From Bacillota bacterium (GTDB taxonomy: Bacteria; Bacillota; Clostridia; Acetivibrionales; DSM-1351): a DNA stretch of 64,000 nucleotides. Under the pieces are notes generated by a model. The model worked only from the letters and a program-made list of their open reading frames with translations. It had not been told where the DNA came from and did no database searches. The number at the start of each line of letters is the position of its first letter. The stretch's first letter is position 1. Positions 9,157 to 17,387 of the stretch are shown here, one piece after another. Position numbers and translations under genes: made by a program. The stretch lies in NCBI GenBank assembly GCA_023409265.1, contig JAEYHZ010000011.1, forward strand, positions 1-64,000, given 5' to 3'.

Positions 9157-10230
9157 ATGGAAAGATTCGTAGTTATCATGGCAGGAGGTACCGGTACAAG
9201 ACTATGGCCAATTTCCAGAGAAAACAGGCCGAAGCAATTTATAAAAGTGGATGACGGCAACTGTATGATGGTACAAACAGTTGAGCGTCTGTGTGAGACA
9301 GTCCCTGCTGATCATTGCTTTATAATAACAAATAAAAGCTTAAAAAACGCCACCCGTAAAACGGTTAAGAATTTGATACCACTTGAAAATATTATACTGG
9401 AGCCTCAAAAGAGAAACACTGCAGCATGTATTGAGTATGCTGCTATGGTGTTAAAAAAGAAATATGGAGAAGGACTGATATGCTTCGTACCTGCCGATGG
9501 ATATGTTAAGGACAGGAAAGGATACAAGGATGCTATTAATCTGGCTTATGATGCAGCTGAAAAAACAAAGGCACTTGTGGTGGTTGGTATAACACCAACC
9601 TACCCTGCCACGGGTTACGGGTATATTCAGATAGACAAAGACAGAGGAGATGATGAAAGACTTCTGATTGTTCAAAGGTTTATTGAAAAACCCGACCTGG
9701 AAACTGCTACGAAGTTATTTGAGTCGGGTGAGTTCCTTTGGAATGGTGGAATACTGGTAGGAAGCATGGATGCAATAATCAGCAGTATTAAGAAATTCCT
9801 CCCCGGGCATGACTCCAATATCGGCGAAGCGGTCAGACGGTCAAGGCGTATCAGTGGTAACAGATATCTTGATGATGCATATAATAAAATACAAAATGTA
9901 TCCTTTGATAACGGTGTACTTGAAAAAATTGATTGTATTTATGTAATAAAAGGACTTTTTGATTGGGATGACATAGGGAGTATTGATTCCTTATCAAAAA
10001 CCTTTGGTGCCGATGAAGAAGGAAACGTAATTAATGGTAAACACGTGGGTGTAGATACAAGTAATTCAATAATTATTAGTGAGGATACCCTTGTCACAAC
10101 AATAGGAGTAAATAATCTTATTGTTGTTAATACAAATGACGCTGTTATCGTATGTCCAAGAGATAGGGCACAGGATGTAAAGGAACTTGTTGAATTACTG
10201 AAACAAAAAGGATATGAAAACCTTTTGTGA
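9157..10230 (+). CDS. manC: Mannose-1-phosphate guanylyltransferase
   Basis: Forms GDP-mannose from GTP and mannose-1-phosphate in the cytosol. The signature MAGGTGTRLWPISRENRPKQ at residues 9-28 is diagnostic, with the FIEKPD and WNGGI segments also present. At 357 residues it has only the nucleotidyltransferase part and lacks the C-terminal isomerase domain of bifunctional ManC. The start ATG at 9157 follows TTGGAGAAG. GDP-mannose is the substrate of gmd at 34455, so this gene is the entry to the GDP-fucose branch in the window. It is followed at 30 bp by a fucosyltransferase-like gene. Confidence 0.94.
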   Translation: MERFVVIMAGGTGTRLWPISRENRPKQFIKVDDGNCMMVQTVERLCETVPADHCFIITNKSLKNATRKTVKNLIPLENIILEPQKRNTAACIEYAAMVLKKKYGEGLICFVPADGYVKDRKGYKDAINLAYDAAEKTKALVVVGITPTYPATGYGYIQIDKDRGDDERLLIVQRFIEKPDLETATKLFESGEFLWNGGILVGSMDAIISSIKKFLPGHDSNIGEAVRRSRRISGNRYLDDAYNKIQNVSFDNGVLEKIDCIYVIKGLFDWDDIGSIDSLSKTFGADEEGNVINGKHVGVDTSNSIIISEDTLVTTIGVNNLIVVNTNDAVIVCPRDRAQDVKELVELLKQKGYENLL

Positions 10231-10260
10231 CGCCGATGCTGCGGCAATATGGGGGTTACC

Positions 10261-11172
10261 ATGCAAGGAAAGCATTTTTTATTGATTAAATCTACCGGAA
10301 ACGGTTTTTGGTATGATATGCATCATGTATTAACACAATTGTATCTGGCCGAGATTACAGAAAGAATTCCTGTTGTGTACTGGGGAAAAAACTGCATGTA
10401 CAGTATTGATGAAAATTCAGACGCATTTCAGCAGTTTTTTGAGCCGGTTTCGGAATATGGAATAGAAGACCTCATACACGAGGATTTCACCTATTTCCCA
10501 GAGGTGTGGAACAGAGATAATTTATTGGAAAATCTCTTGTATCCCAGCCGGTACGTGAGCTTTGAAGACATTATATACAATGAAGCCAATGTAATTGTAC
10601 AAAATAGCTTTATTGAGACTGAAGAGATGATGTATTGGATAGAGAAGCATCCTATGTACGGATATCTTTCAAGGTATCTGTACAGTTCCATGCTAAAAAA
10701 ATACATCAGGCTCCAGCCACTGGTATCGGATGAAATCGGGGAATTCCAAGATGCATATATGATTAATAAATTCAGTATTGCAGTTCATATCCGGGGTAGT
10801 GATAAAATTGTCGAAGTTGATCACCTGTTTGATCTAAATAAGAGATACCCTGCAGAAATAGACAAGGTGCTAAAAGTCCAGCCGGAGGCAAAGATATTTC
10901 TTATGACGGACTGTAGAGACATTCTGGAGCAGTATAATCAGATGTATCCTAATAAAATTATTTGCACTGAATGTAACAGGGTGCTGCAGAATGGTCCGGG
11001 GTCTCATTTTCAGGAATATGAAGATAAGGCAAGAAAAGGGCTGGAGATTATTAAGGATACCTGGCTGGCTGCAAGGTGTGATTACTTTATAGGAAATGGG
11101 TTTTCAAATGTATCTTTGGCAATCAGCGAGCTGAAGGACTGGGATAAAAATGCCATAAAGCTTTTGTATTAG
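10261..11172 (+). CDS. Fucosyltransferase-like protein (HxRGxD family), paralogue 1
   Basis: One of four related proteins in the window. The N-terminus has the shared FLLIKSTGNGFWYDMHHVL block and ITERIPVVYWG, which resembles the opening strand-helix of GT11/GT23-type enzymes. Near residue 176 it has HIRGSD, an exact HxRGxD motif, the GDP-fucose-binding signature of alpha-1,2-, alpha-1,6- and O-fucosyltransferases. The C-terminal YFIGNGFSNVSLAI segment corresponds to the Ser-rich motif of the same superfamily. I chose ATG 10261 because GGGGG lies five bases upstream; ATG 10249 is also in frame. No membrane segment is seen. Its place next to manC supports a GDP-sugar donor, but enzymatic activity is inferred. 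Confidence 0.65.
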   Translation: MQGKHFLLIKSTGNGFWYDMHHVLTQLYLAEITERIPVVYWGKNCMYSIDENSDAFQQFFEPVSEYGIEDLIHEDFTYFPEVWNRDNLLENLLYPSRYVSFEDIIYNEANVIVQNSFIETEEMMYWIEKHPMYGYLSRYLYSSMLKKYIRLQPLVSDEIGEFQDAYMINKFSIAVHIRGSDKIVEVDHLFDLNKRYPAEIDKVLKVQPEAKIFLMTDCRDILEQYNQMYPNKIICTECNRVLQNGPGSHFQEYEDKARKGLEIIKDTWLAARCDYFIGNGFSNVSLAISELKDWDKNAIKLLY

Positions 11173-11219
11173 GCTTATAGGAATTGACACAGTGGATTTT
11201 TTGTTTAGGAGGAGCATCA

Positions 11220-12185
11220 ATGCTGGAGGATGATAAACTGCTGGAATTATACAGAATAATGCAGACAATCAGGAAAGTTGAATTTAAAATTGCAGATGAA
11301 TATAAAAATGATGATATGAAAACTCCCATTCATTTGTCTATTGGACAGGAGGCTATATCGGCAGGGGTATGTATAAATCTTGAAAAAAGAGACTATGCCT
11401 TTGGAACACACAGAAGTCACGCCCAATATATTGCCAAGGGTGGAGATATTAAAAGAATGATTGCAGAGCTTTATCTGAGAAAAACCGGCTGCTCCTATGG
11501 AAGGGGAGGTTCTATGCACCTGCTGGCGCCGGAAGTCGGTATTCTTGGATCAACCGCTATTGTCGGAGGAAGCCTGCCGCTTGGAACAGGTACCGCACTG
11601 GCTTCAAAAATTTCAGGTGATGGAAAAGTTAGTGCAGTTTTTTTTGGTGATGGTGCCGTTGACGAGGGTACCTTTCATGAAAGTCTTAACTTTGCCGCGT
11701 TAAAGAAATTACCTGTAATCTATATTTGTGAGAATAATGTATATGCCATCAACTCCCATCATACGCAGAGGCATCCAAAGGACAACATTTATAAATGGGC
11801 TGAAAGCTATGATATCCCCGGCTATCAGATAGATGGCAATGATGTGGTAAAAGTGTCTGAGTATGCGGCAAATGCCATTGAGAGATGCAGAAAGGGAGAG
11901 GGTCCAACTCTTCTTGAATGTATGACCTACAGATGGATGGGCCATATAGGGACAGTCAATGATGTGGGTGATGGCCTTAGAGCCCGGAAGGAATATGACT
12001 ACTGGTTATCAAAGTGTCCCATAAGATGGTTTTCCAATTATTTAAAAGATATAGGATTGCTGGATGCTGATATAGAAAACAATATTAACAGTGAGATAGA
12101 TAAGCTTGTGGAAGAGGCCTTTGAATTTGCACAAAATTCTCCAAAACCTGATCCTGCAGAGCTGACAGAATATGTCTATGTGTAA
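11220..12185 (+). CDS. TPP-dependent 2-oxo acid dehydrogenase E1 alpha-like subunit
   Basis: About 321 residues with the E1 alpha hallmarks: TPIHLSIGQEA, GTHRSHAQYIAKG, SMHLLAPEVG, and the thiamine diphosphate motif running from GDGAVDEGTFHE to ENN. The start is ATG 11220 behind TAGGAGGAG; an upstream TTG at 11184 has no such site. The beta partner is at 12483. No E2 lipoyl acyltransferase or E3 is nearby, and the gene sits between a GDP-sugar gene pair and a sugar-nucleotide SDR. Such orphan E1 pairs occur in antibiotic sugar clusters (AviB1/AviB2 type) where they move a two-carbon unit from pyruvate to a keto sugar. Acetoin or pyruvate dehydrogenase is the alternative. Confidence 0.85.
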   Translation: MLEDDKLLELYRIMQTIRKVEFKIADEYKNDDMKTPIHLSIGQEAISAGVCINLEKRDYAFGTHRSHAQYIAKGGDIKRMIAELYLRKTGCSYGRGGSMHLLAPEVGILGSTAIVGGSLPLGTGTALASKISGDGKVSAVFFGDGAVDEGTFHESLNFAALKKLPVIYICENNVYAINSHHTQRHPKDNIYKWAESYDIPGYQIDGNDVVKVSEYAANAIERCRKGEGPTLLECMTYRWMGHIGTVNDVGDGLRARKEYDYWLSKCPIRWFSNYLKDIGLLDADIENNINSEIDKLVEEAFEFAQNSPKPDPAELTEYVYV

Positions 12186-12244
12186 ATAAATAGTAAAAAG
12201 AACCATGTTGGAAGTCGGTAGACATAAAAAAGTGACTGGCAGTT

Positions 12245-12406
12245 AGAACCTGTCTAGTATTTGCTTGTGCTTGGCATTTTAAGCGGATTTTGTGTCAGGC
12301 AAGGCAGATTATCGCAGGAATAATTTGTTTATTCCCAGAAAATTTAACGCAGCATGGCGCGAAATCCGCAAAAATAACGTGTGCAATGAGATACTAGACA
12401 GGTTCT
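12245..12406. repeat. Palindromic intergenic element, copy D
   Basis: A 162-bp element with a perfect 16-bp terminal inverted repeat, AGAACCTGTCTAGTAT on the left and its complement on the right. Arms continue imperfectly through GCGGATTT/AAATCCGC. The core has GGCAAGGCAGATTATCGCAG and the hairpin GGAATAA/TTATTCC seen in copy B, but it lacks the GACGACAAC block, so it is a diverged subfamily. It fills most of the 297-bp gap between the E1 alpha and beta genes. Confidence 0.75.
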
Positions 12407-12482
12407 TATAGGTCAATAAGTATATATAAGCGGCCTGCGGCCGTAAGTGATTAAATAATGGTAACTTAGTAGGAGGTTTCAC

Positions 12483-13523
12483 ATGCCCTGGACTACAATT
12501 GAAGTTGAAAAACAAGATAAATTTATTATAGATGACGAATCGCAATCAGGCGGGATAATATCGTACAAGGATGCAATATATGAAGCGCTGGATCAATCCA
12601 TGGAAAGAGATTCCAGAGTTTTTATACTGGGAGAAGGTATAGATGATATTGCCGGGGTTTTCGGCACAACAAAAGGCCTTCATGAAAAGTATGGCAGAAA
12701 CAGAGTGTTTGATACCCCGATTGCCGAAAACTCATTGACAGGTATCGCTGCGGGAGCTGCTATGGCAGGATTGCGGCCAATCCTCATCCACGCTCGTATG
12801 GACTTTTTGCTGCTTTCCTTTGATCAGCTTGTGAATCATGCGGCAAAATGGAGTTATATGACAGGAGGAGAGGTAAGTGTTCCTTTGGTGGTGCGGACTA
12901 TCAGCGCCAGAGGCTGGGGGTCGGGAGCACAGCATTCCCAGTGTATTCAGGGTATGCTGATGAATGTACCCGGACTCAAGATCGCAGTACCGGCTACACC
13001 CTATGATGCCAAAGGCTTGATGGTCTCAAGTATTATTGACAACAATCCGGTACTTTTTGTTGAGCACAGATGGCTCTATAAAACCCTGGGCAAGGTTCCG
13101 GACACCCTATATTCCATACCCTTTGGAAAAGGTATAATAAGGAAAAAGGGAAGGGATGTAACCATTGTTGCTCTTTCATATATGGTTGTAGAGGCTTTAA
13201 AGGCTGCACAAAAGCTGGAGGCCGAAAACATATCGGTTGAGGTCATAGACCTGAGAACCATAAAGCCTGTTGATGAAGATATTATTTTGGAATCACTGTC
13301 CAAAACCGGAAGGCTCATTATCAGTGACACCGGGAGCAAAACCGGGGGAGCTGCCGCTGAAATATCAGCAATAGTGGCGGAAAAAGGATTGGAGCGTTTA
13401 AAGAAACCCATTGTCAGAGTCTGCTGTCCTGATACACCAACACCCACCAGCGATGTGCTTGAAAAGGTGTATTACCCGGATTCTGATACCATTTGTAATT
13501 CAGTGAGGGAGCTGCTGAAATAG
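12483..13523 (+). CDS. TPP-dependent 2-oxo acid dehydrogenase E1 beta-like subunit
   Basis: The 346-residue protein has the E1 beta transketolase-like pyrimidine-binding domain (FILGEGIDDIAGVFGTTKG, RVFDTPIAENSLTGIAAG) and the C-terminal transketolase domain (VIDLRTIKPVDEDIILESL). ATG 12483 follows TAGGAGG. Together with the alpha subunit it would form an alpha2beta2 carboligase or dehydrogenase core. It is followed at 25 bp by an SDR sugar-nucleotide gene, which fits an orphan E1 that acts on an activated sugar rather than on lipoyl-E2. The first 25 residues before SYKDAIYEAL are longer than in many family members. Confidence 0.86.
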   Translation: MPWTTIEVEKQDKFIIDDESQSGGIISYKDAIYEALDQSMERDSRVFILGEGIDDIAGVFGTTKGLHEKYGRNRVFDTPIAENSLTGIAAGAAMAGLRPILIHARMDFLLLSFDQLVNHAAKWSYMTGGEVSVPLVVRTISARGWGSGAQHSQCIQGMLMNVPGLKIAVPATPYDAKGLMVSSIIDNNPVLFVEHRWLYKTLGKVPDTLYSIPFGKGIIRKKGRDVTIVALSYMVVEALKAAQKLEAENISVEVIDLRTIKPVDEDIILESLSKTGRLIISDTGSKTGGAAAEISAIVAEKGLERLKKPIVRVCCPDTPTPTSDVLEKVYYPDSDTICNSVRELLK

Positions 13524-13548
13524 TCGGGAGCAAAGGGGGGATAAACGC

Positions 13549-14574
13549 TTGGACAAATATATAGAACAGGACTGCAGGGAATATATAAATCGAATTGATC
13601 TATCGCCGCTCAAGGGGAAGACTGTGCTGATAACCGGGGCCAACGGCCTCATAGGTACTTATATTATATATATGCTTCATCTGGCAAATGTGGAGAAAGC
13701 TGCCGGTATAAATATTGAGGCTGTCAGTAGAAGTACTCCTAATAAAGCGTTAAGTGGCGTTTTTGAGTATAGATACAGATTTCATTCAGTAGATTTAAAC
13801 ATACCCGACTCCTTTGAAACATTACAGAAAGCAGATTATATAATTCATGGGGCGACTTATGCCCAGCCGGGAAAGTTTTTGAGAAACTACCTGGATACTA
13901 TTCACCTGAATACCTTGGTAACTGAAAGGCTGCTGCAGAAGGCAAGGAAGGATGATGCGGGGTTTCTGTTTTTGAGTTCATCGGAGGTTTATGGGGAGCC
14001 GGACTGCAGCAATATACCAACACCGGAGGAATATCCAGGGCTTTGTTCACCTGTAAACATCAGGGCTATATACTCTGAAGCTAAAAGGATGGGAGAGACT
14101 CTGTGCTTTGCTTATAAAAACTATGAAAATGTCAACACCAAGATAGCCCGGATATCCATGACCTATGGCCCCGGAGTAAGCACCAATGATGAACGTGTTC
14201 TGGCTCAGTTTATAAGGCAGGCCCTTTCAAAAAAAGAAATTGTTATGCTGGACGAAGGAACCAAGGTTAGGACCTTCTGCTATATAGCTGATTGCGCCCT
14301 AATGCTGCTAAATATAATGCTTTACGGCACTGACCTGGTTTACAATGTAGGCGGAAAAGAGAGTATAACCATAAGAAAGCTTGCAGAGGAAATATGTGCT
14401 ATCATCGGGAGCAAGCTTTCAGTGCAGAACTCCGAACAGGCTTCTGATGAAAAGGTCAAGGTGTCTCCTCAACATGTTCAGCTGGATATACGAAAGGTTT
14501 GTTCGGAGTTCGGCTTGGAAAACTTCAAGCCTTTGAGCGAGGGACTTAGGCGGACCATAGAATGGAACAGCTGA
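13549..14574 (+). CDS. NAD-dependent sugar-nucleotide epimerase/dehydratase (SDR)
   Basis: An extended SDR of 341 residues. The dinucleotide site VLITGANGLIGTYI is near residue 25, followed by SSSEVYGEP and the catalytic YSEAK segment (Tyr-X3-Lys). It resembles UDP-glucuronate decarboxylase and dTDP-glucose 4,6-dehydratase relatives, but the substrate cannot be fixed. It starts with TTG at 13549, ten bases after AAAGGGGGG. The tight spacing after the E1 beta gene suggests that it makes or reduces the sugar on which the E1 pair acts. Confidence 0.85.
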   Translation: MDKYIEQDCREYINRIDLSPLKGKTVLITGANGLIGTYIIYMLHLANVEKAAGINIEAVSRSTPNKALSGVFEYRYRFHSVDLNIPDSFETLQKADYIIHGATYAQPGKFLRNYLDTIHLNTLVTERLLQKARKDDAGFLFLSSSEVYGEPDCSNIPTPEEYPGLCSPVNIRAIYSEAKRMGETLCFAYKNYENVNTKIARISMTYGPGVSTNDERVLAQFIRQALSKKEIVMLDEGTKVRTFCYIADCALMLLNIMLYGTDLVYNVGGKESITIRKLAEEICAIIGSKLSVQNSEQASDEKVKVSPQHVQLDIRKVCSEFGLENFKPLSEGLRRTIEWNS

Positions 14575-14677
14575 AGCCTTTTCTGCAAGGGCTCTTTTTT
14601 GCTTAAACAATATTCCCAACCTTCCGTATACTGTGATATAGTGTAATCGGATCACATGAGAGAACGGAGAGTGTTTT

Positions 14678-14914
14678 ATGGGGTTAACAATTTTGCTGTT
14701 GTTTGTAATGGTATTGTTAATGTGCTTCTGCATATATAACTGGTGGGAACGCAGAGAAAAAAGCAAAAGAATGTTTGATGATGAAAAGAAAAAGATAAAC
14801 ACCTTTAATACCCATACTGCATGGGGGATTTATTCGCTTATCATTTTGCTGATGATATTAGGGTATATGGGTTATCAGATTTATAAATTAATGAACTATA
14901 TTTACAGCATGTAA
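14678..14914 (+). CDS. Small protein with two membrane segments
   Basis: The 78-residue protein has hydrophobic helices at about 3-20 and 50-72, separated by a charged Lys/Asp/Glu loop (about 25-45). I do not recognise the family. ATG 14678 lies behind GAACGGAGAG at a workable distance, and a terminator hairpin follows at 14991, so it is likely a real monocistronic gene. It sits between the glycan block and the RiPP block, and its function is unknown. Confidence 0.6.
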   Translation: MGLTILLLFVMVLLMCFCIYNWWERREKSKRMFDDEKKKINTFNTHTAWGIYSLIILLMILGYMGYQIYKLMNYIYSM

Positions 14915-14990
14915 CCTAAGTTGTATTGGCTTCTTGGCATTTTGTAATTTTCATCTCAAAAATAATATTATCACATTACAATAACGTTGA

Positions 14991-15042
14991 CGGAGCTGTT
15001 GCATTGGCGGTGTATTAACTGCCGGCAGCAGCTCCGTTTTAA
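14991..15042 (+). terminator. Intrinsic terminator after the small membrane gene
   Basis: ACGGAGCTGTTGC (14991-15003) pairs with GCAGCAGCTCCGT (15026-15038) with one G-U pair, followed by TTTTAA. The loop contains a further small hairpin. Confidence 0.75.
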
Positions 15043-15135
15043 ATAAAAGAGAAAAGCAAACTTTGCAATAAATTGTCAGTTAATGTAAAATTCAAGTAAT
15101 TACATATCAAATTATACATAACAGGAAAATAATGG

Positions 15136-15164
15136 TTGACATTCGACGCTTTTGTATTTAAAAT
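15136..15164 (+). promoter_or_regulatory. SigmaA-type promoter of the RiPP locus
   Basis: TTGACA at 15136-15141 and TAAAAT at 15159-15164 are separated by exactly 17 bases. This is 62 bp upstream of the ABC exporter start and is the best promoter match ahead of the peptide locus. Confidence 0.7.
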
Positions 15165-15225
15165 AACATTAAATATCATTTATTCATTCAAAAATAAACA
15201 CGGTTTTACAGAGTAGGGGTTTAAA

Positions 15226-16977
15226 ATGTCATCAACAGCGGAAAATCGTTTAATTTATAAAAGAATACTTATGCTTTTGAAACCTTTTATAAAAAAAATC
15301 AGCGTAATTCTAATATGTATATTGGCTTGTGCAGGAATTAATGTTGTTTATCCCCTGATTAGCAAGCAAATTATGGATAAAGGGTTATTAGTTGAGAACA
15401 TTTCAGTAGTAATTAAGTTATCTATCTTAACACTCACTTTAGTTATAGCAGAACAAGTAATTGGTTTACTTGAAACAAAGTTTTTTTCATATGTGAACTC
15501 CGTTTTCCAGTATTCTCTCCTCAAAACTGCCTTTAAGCACCTATTACAACTCAAACTTCAATATTTCAACAATACTAATTTTTCTGAAATAATGAATAAT
15601 ATCGGAATGGATGTCGGAAATATCTCCAGGATATGTGACAGAGGTACATTTGTAGTAATATCCCAGGTCTTCAGAGTTATTGGAGGAATAATCGGACTTC
15701 TTTTAATTGATTGGAAACTTACCATCGTTGTTATTTTTATCGTACCTATACGGTTTATTTTAGTTAAATATCTAGCCAAAAAGCGAGAGTCTATGTTTAA
15801 AGAGTATATGGAGTATAGCCGGGACTTTTCTGCATGGTATGGTGATAATATAAGCGGTATAAAAGAAATAAAACTCCTGGGTATTCATAGAATCAAAATA
15901 GGTGAATTCATTAAAAAGCAAAGAAATATGGTCAAGATGAACATTAAAATGGCTTTTTTAGATAAGCTTAATGAATATTCGGAAAGAATAATATTTCAAA
16001 TAATTACCAGCTCCTTATACATACTTGGCGCATATATGGTTTTTGGCAGTAAAGTAACAATTGGAGGTTTATTTGCATTTTTATCATACAGTGCTTTTGT
16101 CATCGGACCTATCTCATCAATTATTAATATAAGTTATAATTTTTCAAACATAATTCCCTCAGCTAAAAGATTTTTTGGATTTCTTGATATGGAGACAGAG
16201 GATAGAAAAGAACAAAAACAATTTATAAGAGTAGAAAAAAAACAGGTTACAGGAAACATTACATTCGAAAATGTCAGTTTTGGATATAGAGACGGTGAAA
16301 AGCTTCTGAAAGATATTAATATAAAAATAAACCCAGGAGAGAAGATAGCCATTATCGGAGCAAATGGCTGTGGTAAAAGTACGTTAATTAATTTACTGCT
16401 GAGATTTTATAAACCTCAAGAAGGAAGGATTTTAATTGATGGCATCAATATAAGTGACATTAAACTTAAAGATTATAGGAATTTGATTTCAGTAGTCAAT
16501 CAGGATTTATATATTTTTAACACTACTATCGAGAACAATATATCAATTGGTACTAAAGCAGATATTTCTAAAATTAGTGATGCTGCTAAGAAGAGCAGTG
16601 CACACGATTTTATTGAGGAAATGCCTATGAAATACAAATCTGAGGTCGGACGGAACGGAGCAAAGCTTTCTGGAGGTCAAAGACAGAAAGTAGCAATAGC
16701 AAGAGCTTTTGCAAGAGACTCCAGGTTACTTATACTTGATGAAGCTACAGCAAACTATGATGTTGAGTCAGAGGTGTTCCTTAACAAATTGCTAATTACA
16801 GGTCTTCAGGATAAAACGGTACTGGTTATTAGCCATAAACCGGATATATTAACAAAAGTAGATAAGATTTGGATGCTGAGTTCTGGAAAAATAACAGAGT
16901 ACAAAGGCTTCGTTGATTTTAAGATGAAGTGTCCTGAATACATGGATTATCTTTATGAAGAAAAAAGTATTATTTAA
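15226..16977 (+). CDS. ABC exporter (fused membrane and ATPase domains)
   Basis: A 583-residue half-transporter: six membrane segments over residues 1-310, then an ATPase domain with Walker A GANGCGKST (about 378-386), the LSGGQRQK signature (about 481), Walker B RLLILDEAT and the H-loop His in VISHKPD. It has no N-terminal C39 peptidase domain, so leader removal must be done by another enzyme; the S8 protease at 21801 is the candidate. As the first gene of the locus, directly ahead of the precursor gene, it is probably the peptide exporter. Confidence 0.9.
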   Translation: MSSTAENRLIYKRILMLLKPFIKKISVILICILACAGINVVYPLISKQIMDKGLLVENISVVIKLSILTLTLVIAEQVIGLLETKFFSYVNSVFQYSLLKTAFKHLLQLKLQYFNNTNFSEIMNNIGMDVGNISRICDRGTFVVISQVFRVIGGIIGLLLIDWKLTIVVIFIVPIRFILVKYLAKKRESMFKEYMEYSRDFSAWYGDNISGIKEIKLLGIHRIKIGEFIKKQRNMVKMNIKMAFLDKLNEYSERIIFQIITSSLYILGAYMVFGSKVTIGGLFAFLSYSAFVIGPISSIINISYNFSNIIPSAKRFFGFLDMETEDRKEQKQFIRVEKKQVTGNITFENVSFGYRDGEKLLKDINIKINPGEKIAIIGANGCGKSTLINLLLRFYKPQEGRILIDGINISDIKLKDYRNLISVVNQDLYIFNTTIENNISIGTKADISKISDAAKKSSAHDFIEEMPMKYKSEVGRNGAKLSGGQRQKVAIARAFARDSRLLILDEATANYDVESEVFLNKLLITGLQDKTVLVISHKPDILTKVDKIWMLSSGKITEYKGFVDFKMKCPEYMDYLYEEKSII

Positions 16978-17042
16978 TTGTTAATTTTTGGATTGCTCAT
17001 TTTGGCTTTTATAAAGGCAAAATAGTAAATTCAAGTTATATA

Positions 17043-17075
17043 ATTTTCAAAAAATAGTGCACATATTTTGAAAAT
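17043..17075 (+). promoter_or_regulatory. Inverted repeat ahead of the precursor gene
   Basis: ATTTTCAAAA (17043-17052) and TTTTGAAAAT (17066-17075) are perfect complements around a loop with the palindrome GTGCAC. It ends 16 bases before the GGGGGG ribosome site of the precursor gene. It could be an operator, or a 5' hairpin that protects the precursor mRNA. There is no T-run, so it is not a terminator. Confidence 0.45.
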
Positions 17076-17101
17076 CAACTTTACATAAGGGGGGTGAAAA
17101 T

Positions 17102-17308
17102 ATGAAGAGACTGGGGAAGAAAATGATCTCTACGAGAGACACAATTGAAGCATATTGCTTCTGCTACTGTGGTTGTGGTTGTTCATACAGTTGTACTTGT
17201 AGTAATACCGACCAATTCGTGGATAATCATGATGAGGATAGTCACCGCAGTGAATATTCAAATCATGGTAGTACAACTTCCGGTGGACAGGGATATCAAA
17301 ACCTGTAA
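17102..17308 (+). CDS. Cys-rich RiPP precursor, Clo7bot type
   Basis: A 68-residue peptide with seven cysteines at 19, 21, 23, 25, 27, 31 and 33, alternating with Phe, Tyr, Gly, Gly and Thr. A short basic leader (MKRLGKKMISTRDTIEA) precedes them, and a hydrophilic Asp/His/Ser/Gly tail follows. This matches my memory of the clostridial Clo7bot peptides (TIGR04065), which are paired with a dedicated radical SAM enzyme. The radical SAM maturase gene directly follows. The start ATG 17102 has a strong GGGGGGTG site. Thioether cross-links from Cys to neighbouring residues (ranthipeptide-like) are the expected modification, but this is inference. It is the only precursor copy seen here. Confidence 0.85.
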   Translation: MKRLGKKMISTRDTIEAYCFCYCGCGCSYSCTCSNTDQFVDNHDEDSHRSEYSNHGSTTSGGQGYQNL

Positions 17309-17322
17309 TTTAATTTGTATGC

Positions 17323-17368
17323 TAGATCTAATTATCCAAAATTTTTTGGATAATTAGATCTATTTAAA
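17323..17368 (+). terminator. Attenuating hairpin between precursor and maturase genes
   Basis: TAGATCTAATTATCCAAAA (17323-17341) and its exact complement (17344-17362) make a 19-bp palindrome followed by ATTTAAAAA. The weak T-run suggests partial termination or RNA protection, giving more precursor than maturase transcript. Confidence 0.7.
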
Positions 17369-17387
17369 AAGATTTAGGGGGAAACCT

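Noticed and set aside
11220..13523. Reading the E1 pair as an ordinary acetoin or pyruvate dehydrogenase
   Set aside because: No E2, E3, lipoate ligase or acetoin genes are nearby, and the pair lies inside sugar-nucleotide genes. It stays an alternative but is not my main reading.
17145..17357. A Val/Ile-rich 70-codon frame in the RiPP region
   Set aside because: It is the alternative frame of the Cys-rich precursor and of the palindrome after it; Val codons arise from the shifted Cys/Gly codons.
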